Shown here one piece after another: positions 47,095-56,432 of a DNA stretch of 64,000 bases; position 1 is the first letter of the stretch, and every line of letters begins with the position of its first letter. The position numbers were made by a program, and so were the translations under genes. A model generated the notes under the pieces. It ran no database searches. It was not told where the DNA came from and saw only the letters and a program-made list of their open reading frames with translations. The DNA comes from Catalinimonas alkaloidigena (GTDB lineage: Bacteria > Bacteroidota > Bacteroidia > Cytophagales > Cyclobacteriaceae). The stretch is taken from positions 5,523,001-5,587,000 of the forward strand of contig NZ_JAQFIL010000001.1 of NCBI RefSeq assembly GCF_029504655.1, read 5' to 3'.

Positions 47095-48357
47095 ATGAAA
47101 AGGGTAAGTTTTTTCAGCTTGTTATTTTGTCTTTCGTATGCAAGCTTAGCTCAGGACCTCACTTTCAACAAAGATATTGCTCCCATAATCCATACCAATT
47201 GTACACCATGCCATCGGCCGCGGGAAGTAGGACCGTTCAGCCTGATTACTTATGAGGACGTAGCCAAACGTTCTAAGTTTATCAGGCATGTAACACAAAC
47301 GCGCTATATGCCGCCCTGGAAGGCTGACCCGGAGTTTCAGCATTATCAAAATGAGCGCCTGCTCACACAACAGGAAATAGACCTGATTGCCCGCTGGATT
47401 GACTCCGGGGTTCCCGAAGGCAAGAAAAGAAATAAGCCTTCCTCTCCTGAGTTTCAGCAAAATTCTCAGATGAGAGCCGACCCGGATTTGGTACTCACCA
47501 TGCGTGAACCCTTTGATATTCCACCAACGGCTACTGAAGAGTTTCGCTTCTTTTCACTGCCCACCAAGCTGCCGGAAGATGTGTATCTGAAAGCTATTGA
47601 ATTTCGCCCGGGTAATCGGCAGTATGTACACCACAGCCGGGTCATGCTGGATACCACTAATCTTATCAGAGGTATTGATGGCCTCTCTGAACTTGACCCT
47701 AAAGTTCAGGAATTTTACAAGATTCCTCTTGCCGAAGAGTTTTTATATGGCTGGGTGCCGGGAAATATGCCTTTCATTTATCCTGAAAATACAGGGAAAC
47801 TGCTCAAAAAAAATAGCGACCTGATTCTTAACATTCATTATGCTCCTTCCGGGAACAAAGCACAGGATCAGTCTGGTATCAACTTATATTTTACTGATGA
47901 ACTGGTTGAGCAAGAAGTACAGATCATGACGCTGCGAGAGAATGACATTACCAATCAGCCTTTTTTCTTAGAAGCGGAAAGCCAGCCTACGTTTTATATG
48001 CGCTCCGCGCCATTAGCACAATCCATAGATGTGATTTCTGTACTGCCGCATATGCATACATTGGGCAAAACCTTTCGTGCCTTCGCTATTACGCCTGCCG
48101 GTGACCTGGTACCTTTCGTTAAGATTGATGATTGGGATTTCAACTGGCAGTCTACCTATGTTTTTGAAGAATTGCTGAACGTGCCCGCAGGCTCAGTGAT
48201 CTATGCGGAAGCCACTTATGACAACACCATTAACAATCCTGAAAACCCCAACTATCCACCTGAAGATGTCACTTACGGTTGGAATACTACCGATGAAATG
48301 ATGAATTTTATTATTTACTATGTAGATGCAGAGGACAAGGGTACAGTAAAGAAATAA
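47095..48357 (+). CDS. cytochrome c - copper type II monooxygenase (PHM-like) fusion, exported
   Basis: The 420-residue protein has a signal peptide (to 20, YASLAQD). Residues 21-110 are a small c-type cytochrome: heme site C36-T-P-C39-H40 and the likely distal ligand Met72 in TRYMPPWKADPEF, closing with EIDLIARWIDSGVPEGK. Residues 135-415 resemble the two-domain fold of peptidylglycine hydroxylating monooxygenase: His179-His180 (QYVHHSRVML) and His248 (ILNIHYAPSG) for one copper, His319 and His321 (LPHMHTLGKTF) plus Met402 or Met403 (TTDEMMNF) for the other. All expected ligands are present. The hydroxylated substrate is unknown; the heme may feed electrons to copper. The redoxin is divergently transcribed. 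Confidence 0.9.
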   Translation: MKRVSFFSLLFCLSYASLAQDLTFNKDIAPIIHTNCTPCHRPREVGPFSLITYEDVAKRSKFIRHVTQTRYMPPWKADPEFQHYQNERLLTQQEIDLIARWIDSGVPEGKKRNKPSSPEFQQNSQMRADPDLVLTMREPFDIPPTATEEFRFFSLPTKLPEDVYLKAIEFRPGNRQYVHHSRVMLDTTNLIRGIDGLSELDPKVQEFYKIPLAEEFLYGWVPGNMPFIYPENTGKLLKKNSDLILNIHYAPSGNKAQDQSGINLYFTDELVEQEVQIMTLRENDITNQPFFLEAESQPTFYMRSAPLAQSIDVISVLPHMHTLGKTFRAFAITPAGDLVPFVKIDDWDFNWQSTYVFEELLNVPAGSVIYAEATYDNTINNPENPNYPPEDVTYGWNTTDEMMNFIIYYVDAEDKGTVKK

Positions 48358-48442
48358 GCTCAGCATTCGTTGTGATAATTTTCTCTCTCAACCAATGGGA
48401 AGCCCTCCGTCCTTTTGGCAAGCACCTGAAATACAGCATACA

Positions 48443-48478
48443 AAAAAAAGAGGTATCCTTTTGGGACACCTCTTTTGT
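48443..48478. terminator. bidirectional terminator hairpin
   Basis: The stem AAAAGAGGTaTCC / GGGAcACCTCTTTT around a TTTT loop is preceded by A residues and followed by T residues. It lies between the copper monooxygenase gene and the convergent lipoprotein gene ending at 48500. Confidence 0.82.
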
Positions 48479-48499
48479 TAATTTATTTGTGCTTACTAT

Positions 48500-49465
48500 T
48501 TATTCATTTTCTACGCACAAGTCTAAAGTTATTGCTCCTACTGAAGGAGAAGGGCCTCCAGCAGCTATAGAGTTACCTTTCTCGGTTACGATAGAATAAC
48601 TAACTTCAGAGTCATAATCACCAGAGATAAACTCAAATGATAATGAAGTAGTACCCTCAGGAACAGTGACTACCTCTGTACCTGTTGAGCCATCAGCTAA
48701 AGTATATTCAGTAGCCTCTCCATCAACAATGACGCTAATGGCAGCTCCATTCCAGCCATCACCATAGGAGTCATTAAAGGTAATGGTATAATCCTGGGCG
48801 GGTTCTTTGATGACCTGACCACATTCCAGAATCCAGTCTACTGAGCAGTTAGCTCCGGGAAGCTCAGTACATACTGAAGGAGACCATGAGTCAAATACTA
48901 AGCCATCAGTAGTATAAAGCACCCAGCGAATTGAGAAGTTATCTCCTGAAATAAAAGGTGCGTCATTGCTTCTGGATGGCTTAAAATCATTATCAAATAC
49001 ATCTTCAGCAGTACCATCCTCATCATAATCGTAGGTGGTTCCATTGTAAAGGTTTAATACATCTTCCTGAGAAATGGAAATTGTTGTATTCTCGCGGTTG
49101 GCGGGTAATTCTCCACCCTCTATAGTGGTATAAAATATACCTTCATCACCACCGTGCTCGGCAACCAATGGGTTATTATCTACATCTCTGTAGCTTTCAT
49201 TGAAAAGCACGAATACATCTATTTTTTCCACTTCTAACTCCCTGTCAACAGAAATCCATTGCAGGTTGATATTAAGGTCCTCACCAGTTTGTTCAATGAT
49301 GAAATTTGTAGGCGAGTCTGCAGCAAACTGCCCGAAAGCATGCACTCCCGGTAGCGGCTCAACATAGGGGTTAAGCTCCTCATCCTCACAGGCGGTGCTA
49401 AATAGCATCAGGCCGGTAAGAACCATTGAAATATATAATATTGAATTTTTCTTCATAGTAATCAT
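48500..49465 (-). CDS. surface lipoprotein of unknown function with a SYGDGWNG repeat-type domain
   Basis: The 321-residue protein has a lipobox (LMLFSTAC, then EDEELNPY, acidic surface-export signal). The N-terminal half (about 40-215) resembles a beta-sandwich and contains FGQFAADSPTNFIIEQTGED. The C-terminal part (about 225-318) has ITFNDSYGDGWNGAAISVIV followed by VVTVPEGTTSLSFEFISGDY, a beta domain that I recall from secreted Bacteroidota proteins. It begins 3 bases after the SusD gene and is the third gene of the SusC/SusD unit. This is the position of the SusE/SusF glycan-binding lipoproteins. Its ligand is unknown. Confidence 0.8.
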   Translation of the reverse strand: MITMKKNSILYISMVLTGLMLFSTACEDEELNPYVEPLPGVHAFGQFAADSPTNFIIEQTGEDLNINLQWISVDRELEVEKIDVFVLFNESYRDVDNNPLVAEHGGDEGIFYTTIEGGELPANRENTTISISQEDVLNLYNGTTYDYDEDGTAEDVFDNDFKPSRSNDAPFISGDNFSIRWVLYTTDGLVFDSWSPSVCTELPGANCSVDWILECGQVIKEPAQDYTITFNDSYGDGWNGAAISVIVDGEATEYTLADGSTGTEVVTVPEGTTSLSFEFISGDYDSEVSYSIVTEKGNSIAAGGPSPSVGAITLDLCVENE

Positions 49466-49468
49466 TGT

Positions 49469-51211
49469 TTATTCTCCCTCACCATCAACTTCGTCCAAGA
49501 ATATTTTATCAAGATCAAATACTACACCCTCCTGCTCAGCGGTAACACTCTGGTTGAAGTTCAAATCATCCTGAGCGTAAGGCAGTCTAAGGGCGAAGTC
49601 ACGCTGTGGCTGTAGCGGAATCTGTAAATCATTAGGAAAACCGGTTCTACGGTAAGCATTGTAAACTTCTATACCACTACCAAAGTTGGTAAACCAGGCC
49701 TGCTTGATTACTGCATTCAACTTAGCATTGGTAGTAGGGGCATTATCATATCTTGCTAACCACAAATCTACATATGCATCAGTAGCTTCATCAATAGGCT
49801 TGTCAATGTAAGAGTCAAGCGCGGCATCAGGAGCAGGTACGCCACTAGGATCATTTTCCACGCCAAAAGCATACACTTTGTCAATGTGTTCACGAATTAC
49901 TTCTTCCAGCATGTCACGTACTTCTGCCTCGGTACCGGCATAGTTTCCGGTGAGTATAGCTTCCATGATGTAGAATTTAACCATCTCACTGGTAATCATC
50001 GGGAAGAGGCCAGCACCTGTTCCTTTATTTCCAGAAGCACCTTCAGGGCTATCATCATATAAACCCGCTGCAGGGTATACACCAATAGCCGATCTGATGG
50101 CTCCATCCAAAGGAATCCCGGATGGATCAGAGCGGTCACGCCCAAAGATACCCGCCAAAAAGTCTTCGGCATCGCCATCAAATAATTTCCCTTTATCAGT
50201 ATACAGCCTGTCTATCATAGTAGGATTGAGTACCAGGTAGCCATAGACACAACCGGTAATCTGAGAGCAGGGTGTAGTCTGACGGTCAGATGCGTCATTT
50301 TGATCCAGGATAGTGGTAGTCTGACGTTTAATATAGAAAGGACGACGAGGGTCTTCAAAGTCCAGCATCTCTACCATAAACTGATGGCCCAAGTAAGTGA
50401 AGTTATACGTACTGGTAGTATAGCCATCCACATACCAGGGGTGACGGTTTTCGTTCTCAGGATTGTTAATGCTACTGAACTGGAAAGTAAAGTCATCAGA
50501 ACCATCCAGGATCAAATCACCTTCATCAATCAGTGCAGTAATGGCCGCACTGTTATCCTGCACCAGGCGGGTATTCATCAGCAAACGAAGTTTCAACGAT
50601 TTGCCCATTTTGATCCAGCTATCTATGTCACCATTATAGATGGGGTCTCCACTAACTTCTACCACACTATTTTCATTCAGGTTAGCGATTCCCGCGTCTA
50701 CAAGCTCCATCAGATTCTGATAAATCGCCGCGTCATCATCATAGCCAGGATATTTGATTACCTCAGCGGCATCAGCACGTAAGGCTTCTGAGTAAGGAAT
50801 ATCTCCCCAAAGTTCTACCATCAGGCTAAAATAATAAGCCTTCAGTAGCTGGCCTACACCCAGGTAATATGGGTTATTTCCTTGCTCTTCAGCAATATTC
50901 ACAATCTGCTGCACATCCTTGAGAGGTCCATAATACAGCTCCTGCCATTCCAGATTATAGGTGTTATTGGTTAAATCAAAACCATCATCACCTTGCTCAG
51001 CTAAGATCCCTACAAAACTATGCAGGTTAGAATTGATATCGTGACTAAACTCTTCCGACCCCCTCAATAATGAATTGGCCAGCAACAAATCCAAAGAGGC
51101 CTGGGTAGGATTATTAGGATCTTCGTTGATGTTCAGGTCCGTCAGTTCGCAGCTAGCGATCCCTAAAGACAACACCAACAAGAGTGTGTATTTTATATAA
51201 TTTATTTTCAT
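49469..51211 (-). CDS. SusD-like (SusD-like_2 type) surface lipoprotein
   Basis: The 580-residue protein has a lipoprotein signal (LVLSLGIASC, then ELTDLNINEDP, acidic). It shows the second SusD type: GQLLKAYYFSLMVELWGDIP, DIDSWIKMGKSLKLRLLMNT, then DYIDKPIDEATDAYVDLWLA, QAWFTNFGSGIEVYNAYRRT and GFPNDLQIPLQPQRDFALRL at the C-terminus. It is longer than the other two of this type because of an insertion around residues 300-440, with several Cys (TTPCSQITGCVYG). SusC lies 60 bases upstream and the extra lipoprotein 3 bases downstream. Confidence 0.93.
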   Translation of the reverse strand: MKINYIKYTLLLVLSLGIASCELTDLNINEDPNNPTQASLDLLLANSLLRGSEEFSHDINSNLHSFVGILAEQGDDGFDLTNNTYNLEWQELYYGPLKDVQQIVNIAEEQGNNPYYLGVGQLLKAYYFSLMVELWGDIPYSEALRADAAEVIKYPGYDDDAAIYQNLMELVDAGIANLNENSVVEVSGDPIYNGDIDSWIKMGKSLKLRLLMNTRLVQDNSAAITALIDEGDLILDGSDDFTFQFSSINNPENENRHPWYVDGYTTSTYNFTYLGHQFMVEMLDFEDPRRPFYIKRQTTTILDQNDASDRQTTPCSQITGCVYGYLVLNPTMIDRLYTDKGKLFDGDAEDFLAGIFGRDRSDPSGIPLDGAIRSAIGVYPAAGLYDDSPEGASGNKGTGAGLFPMITSEMVKFYIMEAILTGNYAGTEAEVRDMLEEVIREHIDKVYAFGVENDPSGVPAPDAALDSYIDKPIDEATDAYVDLWLARYDNAPTTNAKLNAVIKQAWFTNFGSGIEVYNAYRRTGFPNDLQIPLQPQRDFALRLPYAQDDLNFNQSVTAEQEGVVFDLDKIFLDEVDGEGE

Positions 51212-51271
51212 AGAAAAGAAATTTTTATATCGCTGGCAGCTTTCACTGCCAGCATTGAATTATGTCGGTTA

Positions 51272-54200
51272 TTAGAATGTAACAGTCAAGTTAACACCAT
51301 AACGCTGTGTGGTAGGATAAGCACCGTAGTCAAAACCCTGAACGTTAGAACCAGCAGGCTCCGCCAGTATTTCAGGGTCAAAGTTCAGACCTTCCAGGAA
51401 GTTAGGTGCTCTAAACCAGAGGTTACGTCCGGTAAACATCACTCTTACTGAGCCAAAAGGAGTAGTCTCCAATACACTGGCAGGGAGTGTATAACCCAGA
51501 CCAACTTCTCTCAGGCGAATGGTAGTAGCGTCGTATACGTTTACTTCATCCTGTCCGTAAGCACCCCATCCATTGGTGAAGTGATAGTCAAAGGCGGTAA
51601 CCGGTGTTGTGTTCACGATTTTTTCTCCATTTTCGTCAAGCACAGCCTCAAAAGTTTGAGGACTACCATAAACGCCAGGCACTACTCTCAGTCCCTCACG
51701 ATCTTCTGAGATTTTCAGCTGACCTCTCAGCAGCAAAGACGCGGCTGTTGCAGAGTAAATATCTCCGCCCTGTCTCCAGTCTAATAAGGCTCTCAGCGTG
51801 ACCCCTTTGTACGTAAAGGTATTGGTAATCCCTAAGAGGAAATCCGGGTTAGGGTCGCCAATAACATCGTTGGTAGGAAGAGGGAAAGGCAAGCCGGTAT
51901 TTTTGTTAATCAGCAGATTACCTTCATCATCACGCGCGTTCACACTACCATAAATCTGACCATAAGGTAAGCCTGCTCTATGCAGTGTCCCCAAAGTAGT
52001 TAGAGGTCCACCCACGAATATCTCGCCGGCAGGTCCGGCATCAATAACTTCTGTCTTGATTTTGGTGAATGCAGAATAGACATTCCAGGTAAACCCACTG
52101 GCAGTACGTACAGGAGTCAGGTCCAAACCAATCTCCCATCCACGGTTTTGTAGTTCACCAATGTTTACCCATTCCGTATCAAAACCGCTGGTAGCAGGTA
52201 ACTTAGCCTGCGCGATCTGATCGGTAGAACTACGGTTAAACCAGGTCACATCTACGCCAACACGACCGTCAAAAAGTTGGGCTTCTACCCCTACTTCTGT
52301 TTCGGTAGTAAACTCTGGCTTCAGGTTAACATTGCCAAGCGCATCCTGCAAGGTTGCCCGGTTGTAGTCAGTAGAACCAATGGTAGCGGGCTGCAGTATG
52401 CTGTAGTAAGTAGCCGTCAGATATGGATTAGGCTCATTACCTACCTGGGTTCTGGCAGCACGTACTTTAGCGAAGTTCAGGATATTTCCCCCTATGTCAA
52501 AGGCATCAGTTACTACAAATGAGGCACTAACACCCGGATAGAAGTAGCTCCTATTGTTTACCGGTAGTGTAGATGACCAGTCATTTCTTCCCACTACGTT
52601 CAGGTACAGGTAGTCATTATAAGAGAATTGCAGGTCAGCGTAGGCTGCATAGTAGCGGCGTAATTCGCTATAGTCCCAGTTTACAGTAGTCTGGGTAGTA
52701 GCATCCACTCTGTACAGGCCTTCTAAACCATCAGAGATGATACCAGAACCGGTTACCTTTCTACGGCCTCTTTCCCTTTGGTTGACGTTGAAACCTACTA
52801 TACCACGGAAACCAAAGGACTCATTAATATCTTTAGTAACTGTAGCGATGAAGTTATAATCCTGCTCGGTATAAGTTACATCTTCAGTATAAATTCTACC
52901 CGCAGGCAGGGAAGCGCCACCACTTCTTACAACATCTCTACGGGCGTCACCATAGGTATTGATACCACCTTTGGCTGTCAGGTTAAGCCAGTCACCGATA
53001 TCATAAGATAAAGTCATGTTACCATAGATACGGTTTACATCACTGCTGTAGCTGTTATACTTCGCAATCCAAAGTGGGTTATCCAGGGCACGATAGAATA
53101 CGTTTGAACCGTCAATAGGGCTTTCAAAAGGATATCCGTTCAGGTTGTAGTTACGAGGAAGGTAGTACAACCTCTGGAACAATGAAGTAGAAGTAGCCGT
53201 AGTATAGTCAGCGTAAAAACTACCTCCGGACTGTGGAGTTTGCTGGGTAGTGTTTACGTAGGTCACATTACCAGAAATAAATAGCCCGTTCTCCAACTGC
53301 CCGTTACCGCCAAAGCTCAAACTGGTACGTGTAGCCTCAGAATTAGGTACGATACCCTGATTGGTCATGTGCGAAACGTTTCCTGTAAGGCTGGCATTTT
53401 CTCCTCCTGAAGTAATGTTAATACTATTTTCAATTACACTTCCCTGATCGAAGAAGCCTCCCACGATATCATAAGGCTGAAAAGGCACATCTATACCTAC
53501 CGGCGTACCTGTTCCCCACAGAGGATCGTTGGGGTCAGTGATAAAACCGCCACCAACAATATAGCCTTTCACGAGCTCAGGGAAAAGCAAGTCATAACCC
53601 TCACTTCTTCCAACAGAAGTCATTACTAAGGGATGAGGAACAAAACCGGCAGGTGTAGCAGGCACAATTACACTACCATCCTCTGCGGTTTCCCCTCCAT
53701 AGATAATCTGAGAATAGTTGGTGCCGTACTGCTCGTTCAGACGGTCCACATGATTAGGGAAAGGGGCTCCCCAGTTACCGATAAAGCCTGCATTGTATAA
53801 CTGGTTGGAACCCTGTGAATATACATCCTGATAATCAGGTAAGTTAGAAACGTTTTCTATGTTATAAGAACCGCTATACGTTACTTCCAGTCCTTTCTTG
53901 GTATTTTTCTTGGCAGCCTTGGTCGTGATTACCACCACACCATTAGTAGCTCTTGATCCATAAAGGGCAGCAGCAGCAGCACCTTTCAGTACAGTCATAG
54001 ACTCTATGTTGTTAGGGTCAAGGTCAAAAGCCCTGTTAGAGAAAGCAGAGTTATCTACTGCTGCACTCGCGCCCGGATCCGTAGGGTCAAATGCGTTGGT
54101 AGAGTTATCAAAAGGAATACCATCTACTACAAAGAGCGGCTGGGTATTACCAGTAAGGGATGAGATACCTCGAATGTTGATTTTGGTAGACTGACCGGGA

Positions 54201-54712
54201 GCGCCACCACCACCGGTAATATTTACACCGGGGAGCTTTCCCTGTACCGCTCTTAAGGGATCAGGCTCAGAAACCTGGGCGATCTGCTCGTTGTCTACAC
54301 TGGCTACTGAGTACCCTAAGGCTTTCTTCTCACGCTCAATACCAATGGCAGTAACCACCACTTCAGAAAGCTGCTGGGCATCTGACTCCATTACTACATC
54401 GATTACTGAGCGACCATTGATCTCAATTTCCTGTTGAAGCAGACCAATGAAGCTGAATGCCAAAACATTTGCATCGCTTGGTACGCTAATACGATAGTTA
54501 CCATCAATGTCTGTTACAGTACCTTTAGTAGTACCTTTCACGATCACGTTCACACCGGGTAGCGGTGTTCCATCTTCAGCAGAAGTTACGGTTCCTGAAA
54601 CTGCATTTTCCTGCGCATATACACTCTGCGCGATCACCAATGCAAGCATCAGGCTTCCCAACTTTCTGATGAGGTTTCCCCATGCGGGGAGGCTAGTAGA
54701 ATTACCTCTCAT
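51272..54712 (-). CDS. SusC/RagA TonB-dependent receptor (no STN domain)
   Basis: The largest SusC here (1146 residues) has a signal peptide (to about 34, SVYAQEN). The CarboxypepD_reg-like domain is GTPLPGVNVIVKGTTKGTVT, and the TonB-box-like segment is LSEVVVTAIGIEREKKALGY. The plug includes INIRGISSLTGNTQPLFVVD and ESMTVLKGAAAAALYGSRAT. The barrel has long loops (for example about residues 340-420, with GGGFITDPNDPLWGTG) and ends QRYGVNLTVTF. It is the first gene of a three-gene unit with SusD and an extra lipoprotein. No hydrolase lies beside it, so the substrate cannot be predicted. Confidence 0.97.
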   Translation of the reverse strand: MRGNSTSLPAWGNLIRKLGSLMLALVIAQSVYAQENAVSGTVTSAEDGTPLPGVNVIVKGTTKGTVTDIDGNYRISVPSDANVLAFSFIGLLQQEIEINGRSVIDVVMESDAQQLSEVVVTAIGIEREKKALGYSVASVDNEQIAQVSEPDPLRAVQGKLPGVNITGGGGAPGQSTKINIRGISSLTGNTQPLFVVDGIPFDNSTNAFDPTDPGASAAVDNSAFSNRAFDLDPNNIESMTVLKGAAAAALYGSRATNGVVVITTKAAKKNTKKGLEVTYSGSYNIENVSNLPDYQDVYSQGSNQLYNAGFIGNWGAPFPNHVDRLNEQYGTNYSQIIYGGETAEDGSVIVPATPAGFVPHPLVMTSVGRSEGYDLLFPELVKGYIVGGGFITDPNDPLWGTGTPVGIDVPFQPYDIVGGFFDQGSVIENSINITSGGENASLTGNVSHMTNQGIVPNSEATRTSLSFGGNGQLENGLFISGNVTYVNTTQQTPQSGGSFYADYTTATSTSLFQRLYYLPRNYNLNGYPFESPIDGSNVFYRALDNPLWIAKYNSYSSDVNRIYGNMTLSYDIGDWLNLTAKGGINTYGDARRDVVRSGGASLPAGRIYTEDVTYTEQDYNFIATVTKDINESFGFRGIVGFNVNQRERGRRKVTGSGIISDGLEGLYRVDATTQTTVNWDYSELRRYYAAYADLQFSYNDYLYLNVVGRNDWSSTLPVNNRSYFYPGVSASFVVTDAFDIGGNILNFAKVRAARTQVGNEPNPYLTATYYSILQPATIGSTDYNRATLQDALGNVNLKPEFTTETEVGVEAQLFDGRVGVDVTWFNRSSTDQIAQAKLPATSGFDTEWVNIGELQNRGWEIGLDLTPVRTASGFTWNVYSAFTKIKTEVIDAGPAGEIFVGGPLTTLGTLHRAGLPYGQIYGSVNARDDEGNLLINKNTGLPFPLPTNDVIGDPNPDFLLGITNTFTYKGVTLRALLDWRQGGDIYSATAASLLLRGQLKISEDREGLRVVPGVYGSPQTFEAVLDENGEKIVNTTPVTAFDYHFTNGWGAYGQDEVNVYDATTIRLREVGLGYTLPASVLETTPFGSVRVMFTGRNLWFRAPNFLEGLNFDPEILAEPAGSNVQGFDYGAYPTTQRYGVNLTVTF

Positions 54713-55524
54713 AAAACTGACAATTAGTTAAAATTAAACATACCACGAAACTCAGATGACTTACGACATGTAAACTATGTTGCTTTAGATTAAACTATTA
54801 TACTTACCGATTTATACTCTACTGCTTTATTTAAATATTGAGTATAGATTGAGCAAGAAATAAATAAATCTTACATGCCTAAGAAAAAAAACACCGTAAA
54901 AGTAAATTTTAAATTTTAAAATTCAATCTTACTCACTGATAATTTTAGTATTTAATTTTACTTTTACTACAAAAGATAAAATTATTGATAAGGGAATAAA
55001 TAATGACATTTATCAAAATATTGATTATTCTTTATTTTCATTGATAATAGCAAACCTTTATCATTATATTTTTTGTAAAACTAATGCTTATTTTAAGCAA
55101 TTATTAAAAATAAAATAAATTTAAATATTATTTTAAAAATTTTAGCAATGTCATTTACTCAATCTGGACTTTTATAAAGCCAATTTCAGAATAAAAATAC
55201 CCTCCTCACTCCCTCTTACTTCTTAAAATTATTAAAAATGTTACCTGGAAGTATTTTAAATTTCGAGCCTTACAAATCCCAGGTCAATAGTAAATATTAC
55301 TCAAAAGATTTCTTACTAAGAAGTAAGTATTTTTGAGTGCACTTAATAAAGCATGTAACAGAGGATAGCTTTTAAAAGCTGGAGACTTTTATGCTCATGA
55401 AAAAGAGGAATTGCCATGGTTTACAGAGAGAAAAAACTAATCGCTTTGAACGTTTAACATACCTTATCCGATCCACAGGCTCGCTGCATTACTTAAAGCA
55501 CATCATATCGCTTACTTCTGAGTG

Positions 55525-55653
55525 ATAACGGCCGAATACTCTCTGTTTTGGTATCTTGTGCCAAAGGTCAATTTATTGGAAGCCCGCTACAATTATGATG
55601 AAAAGCCGGTAGGCGCAAGCGTGTGTATTTCAAGGTGCATTAACGGCCGTTAT
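55525..55653. repeat. inverted repeat pair ATAACGGCCG ... CGGCCGTTAT
   Basis: The arms are exact 10-base complements at 55525-55534 and 55644-55653. The second arm is part of the perfect 12-base palindrome TAACGGCCGTTA. Between them is another small stem, TTTGG / CCAAA near 55545-55565. The GC-rich arms stand out in AT-rich surroundings. It may be a folded RNA or the remains of an element. Confidence 0.5.
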
Positions 55654-55897
55654 TTCTAACTCTTTTACTAAAGTCTGTGCTTGTTAAGTCAAAAGGCTAT
55701 TCATTTTACACTATTCCGTAAAATTACGATCCTCGTACGGATCATTGATATCGTTCTGATTTTGAAGAGAAAGCCTTGCAGCTTTTCAATGGCAGTGCTC
55801 AAAGGGTATAGACAAGCAAAAGAAGGTAAAAAAAGCTTAAGCCAGGCTTTATCGGACCTGCCTTAGGGTGAGCAGATGCTAATGTAGAACCTAAACT

Positions 55898-55962
55898 AGA
55901 GCCCACAGCTCCTAAGCTAGGGAGAGCAGACCCTAAGTTAGGGGCTGTGGGCTCTTTTTTTG
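55898..55962 (+). terminator. very strong terminator hairpin without an obvious gene upstream
   Basis: The two 25-base arms (55898-55922 and 55931-55955) are complementary except for one G:U and two mismatches, with an 8-base loop. The outer part is AGAGCCCACAGC / GCTGTGGGCTCT. A run of T residues follows directly. It implies a plus-strand transcript ending here, although no recognised gene precedes it. Confidence 0.75.
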
Positions 55963-56325
55963 CCTTCTTCAGGCTTTATGTCATGCTACTGATGCCTAAC
56001 TTAACTTCATAAATTATGGTGAAGCCTAAGGAGGGGCCAAATTTTACTCATGATATCTAAAACAAAGCTTAATGGAAGCTGGCCAAACAAATAAAACTGG
56101 GGAAAGCACCGGCCGGTATTATTGCAAGCTTTACTGCAATCTGTCTAACATAAAAATAAAATAGCTCTATCGTGTTACTTAGTTTCTTATCTATAAAATC
56201 AAAAGAGGTACTTTATAGCAAGAATTACGTACATATTACACCAAGTAAAAACAGTAAGTTTTAAAAGAGCCAGATAAGTTTTGGGCTTAGGGTTCTTTGC
56301 GCCGATAACACTGAGGAAATAAAAA

Positions 56326-56361
56326 AAAGCACTTTACTCATAAAAAAGAGCAAAGTGCTTT
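56326..56361 (-). terminator. terminator of the SusC/SusD unit at 56-61 kb
   Basis: Perfect 10-bp stem AAAGCACTTT / AAAGTGCTTT. Read on the minus strand it is followed by eight T residues. It lies about 70 bases past the SusD stop. Confidence 0.8.
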
Positions 56362-56432
56362 GATAAAAATCAACCGTATGAGCTAATACCAGAATAAGCG
56401 GCATTTTGACTCAAACTAGGCTTCAAATCCGT

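Larger units (their letters stand above)
54713..56325. other. 1.6-kb non-coding region with structured parts
   Basis: No convincing gene is present. The first 600 bases are extremely AT-rich and lie upstream of the leftward SusC. From about 55500 the composition changes and contains an inverted repeat pair (55525-55653), a 61-codon plus-strand frame without family resemblance (55681-55866) and a very strong terminator hairpin (55898-55962). This could be a decayed small gene region or a non-coding transcript. Confidence 0.5.

Noticed and set aside
55681..55866. 61-codon plus-strand frame, considered as an antitoxin or toxin of the RelE/ParE kind
   Set aside because: Only a vague similarity of the last 25 residues to small antitoxins; no partner gene was found.
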